DNA of 6,669 nucleotides, taken from positions 1-6,669 of the forward strand of contig QMPB01000253.1 of assembly GCA_003648395.1 (NCBI GenBank), given 5' to 3'. A program made the position numbers and the translations under genes. The notes beneath the pieces were generated by a model. That model made no database searches, was not told where the DNA came from, and was given only the letters and a program-made list of their open reading frames with translations. Of this stretch, positions 6,572 to 6,669 are shown one piece after another. Within the stretch, counting starts at the first letter, position 1. Every line of letters begins with the position of its first letter. The DNA is from Bacteroidota bacterium. GTDB lineage: Bacteria; Bacteroidota; Bacteroidia; Bacteroidales; UBA1556.

Positions 6572-6669
6572 CTCACAAACCAACTTCCACTAAAACAAGG
6601 ATTAAGACAAGAACAGTACTAGTGATACCATTCCTAACTGTGACTCACAAACCAACTTCCACTAAAACA
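6572..6669 (+). CRISPR. Start of a CRISPR array (37-bp repeat, 35-bp spacer), cut by the window edge
   Basis: The 26-bp string from 6572 to 6597 recurs identically at 6644-6669, a 72-bp period. The first repeat is taken as 6572-6608, from CTCACAAACC to AAGGATTAAGAC (37 bp), since many repeats of type I and III systems end in an ATTGAAAC-like 8-nt handle; here it is ATTAAGAC. The spacer is then 6609-6643 (35 bp), the leader-proximal and so most recently acquired one if the leader is upstream. The second repeat is present only to its 26th base. Array direction agrees with the cas operon. The repeat has no strong internal hairpin, which fits type III-like rather than strongly palindromic repeats, but subtype cannot be fixed without effector genes. 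Confidence 0.9.

Overview
The window is strongly AT-rich and looks like a chromosomal stretch of a member of the Bacteroidota. The supporting signs are weak Shine-Dalgarno sites with A-rich upstream regions, several exact matches to the Bacteroidota -7 box (TAnnTTTG), and protein families that I know mainly from that phylum: a VirE_N/BT4734-like primase domain and a WYL regulator of the Bacteroidota type. I cannot name the genus. No search was run; all family assignments come from motifs read by eye and from memory.

Left flank (1-1246). The 3' end of an unrecognised gene with a Thr-rich tail overlaps by one base the start of a MYG1-family DHH phosphoesterase-like gene. A weak stem-loop separates these two plus-strand genes from the next gene, which converges on them.

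Regulator and control region (1244-2380). A WYL-domain transcription regulator lies on the minus strand, divergent from cas1. The 114-bp divergent intergenic region holds a -7 box for the regulator and a 19-bp near-perfect dyad that is a good operator candidate.

CRISPR adaptation operon (2381-6375, plus strand). The order is cas1, a CRISPR-associated primase-polymerase (VirE_N/AEP-like, resembling type B CAPP), cas2 with a 61-residue N-terminal extension, and a 479-aa protein made of TPR-like helices followed by two OB/S1-CSD-like domains. Gaps of 2, 6 and 24 bp indicate one transcript. The 479-aa protein resembles the S1/CSD-like component of TOTE conflict systems (DUF7017).

Leader and array (6376-6669). 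A roughly 196-bp AT-rich leader carries two -7 boxes, an 11-bp inverted repeat pair and a second 19-bp dyad. It runs into a CRISPR array with a 37-bp repeat and 35-bp spacer (72-bp period). The array reads on the same strand as the cas genes and is cut by the window edge after one complete repeat, one spacer and most of a second repeat.

Taken together this is a spacer-acquisition module: Cas1 and Cas2 form the integrase, the primase-polymerase probably makes or processes DNA for capture, and the TPR/OB protein is an uncharacterised partner. No interference (effector) gene is visible in the window.
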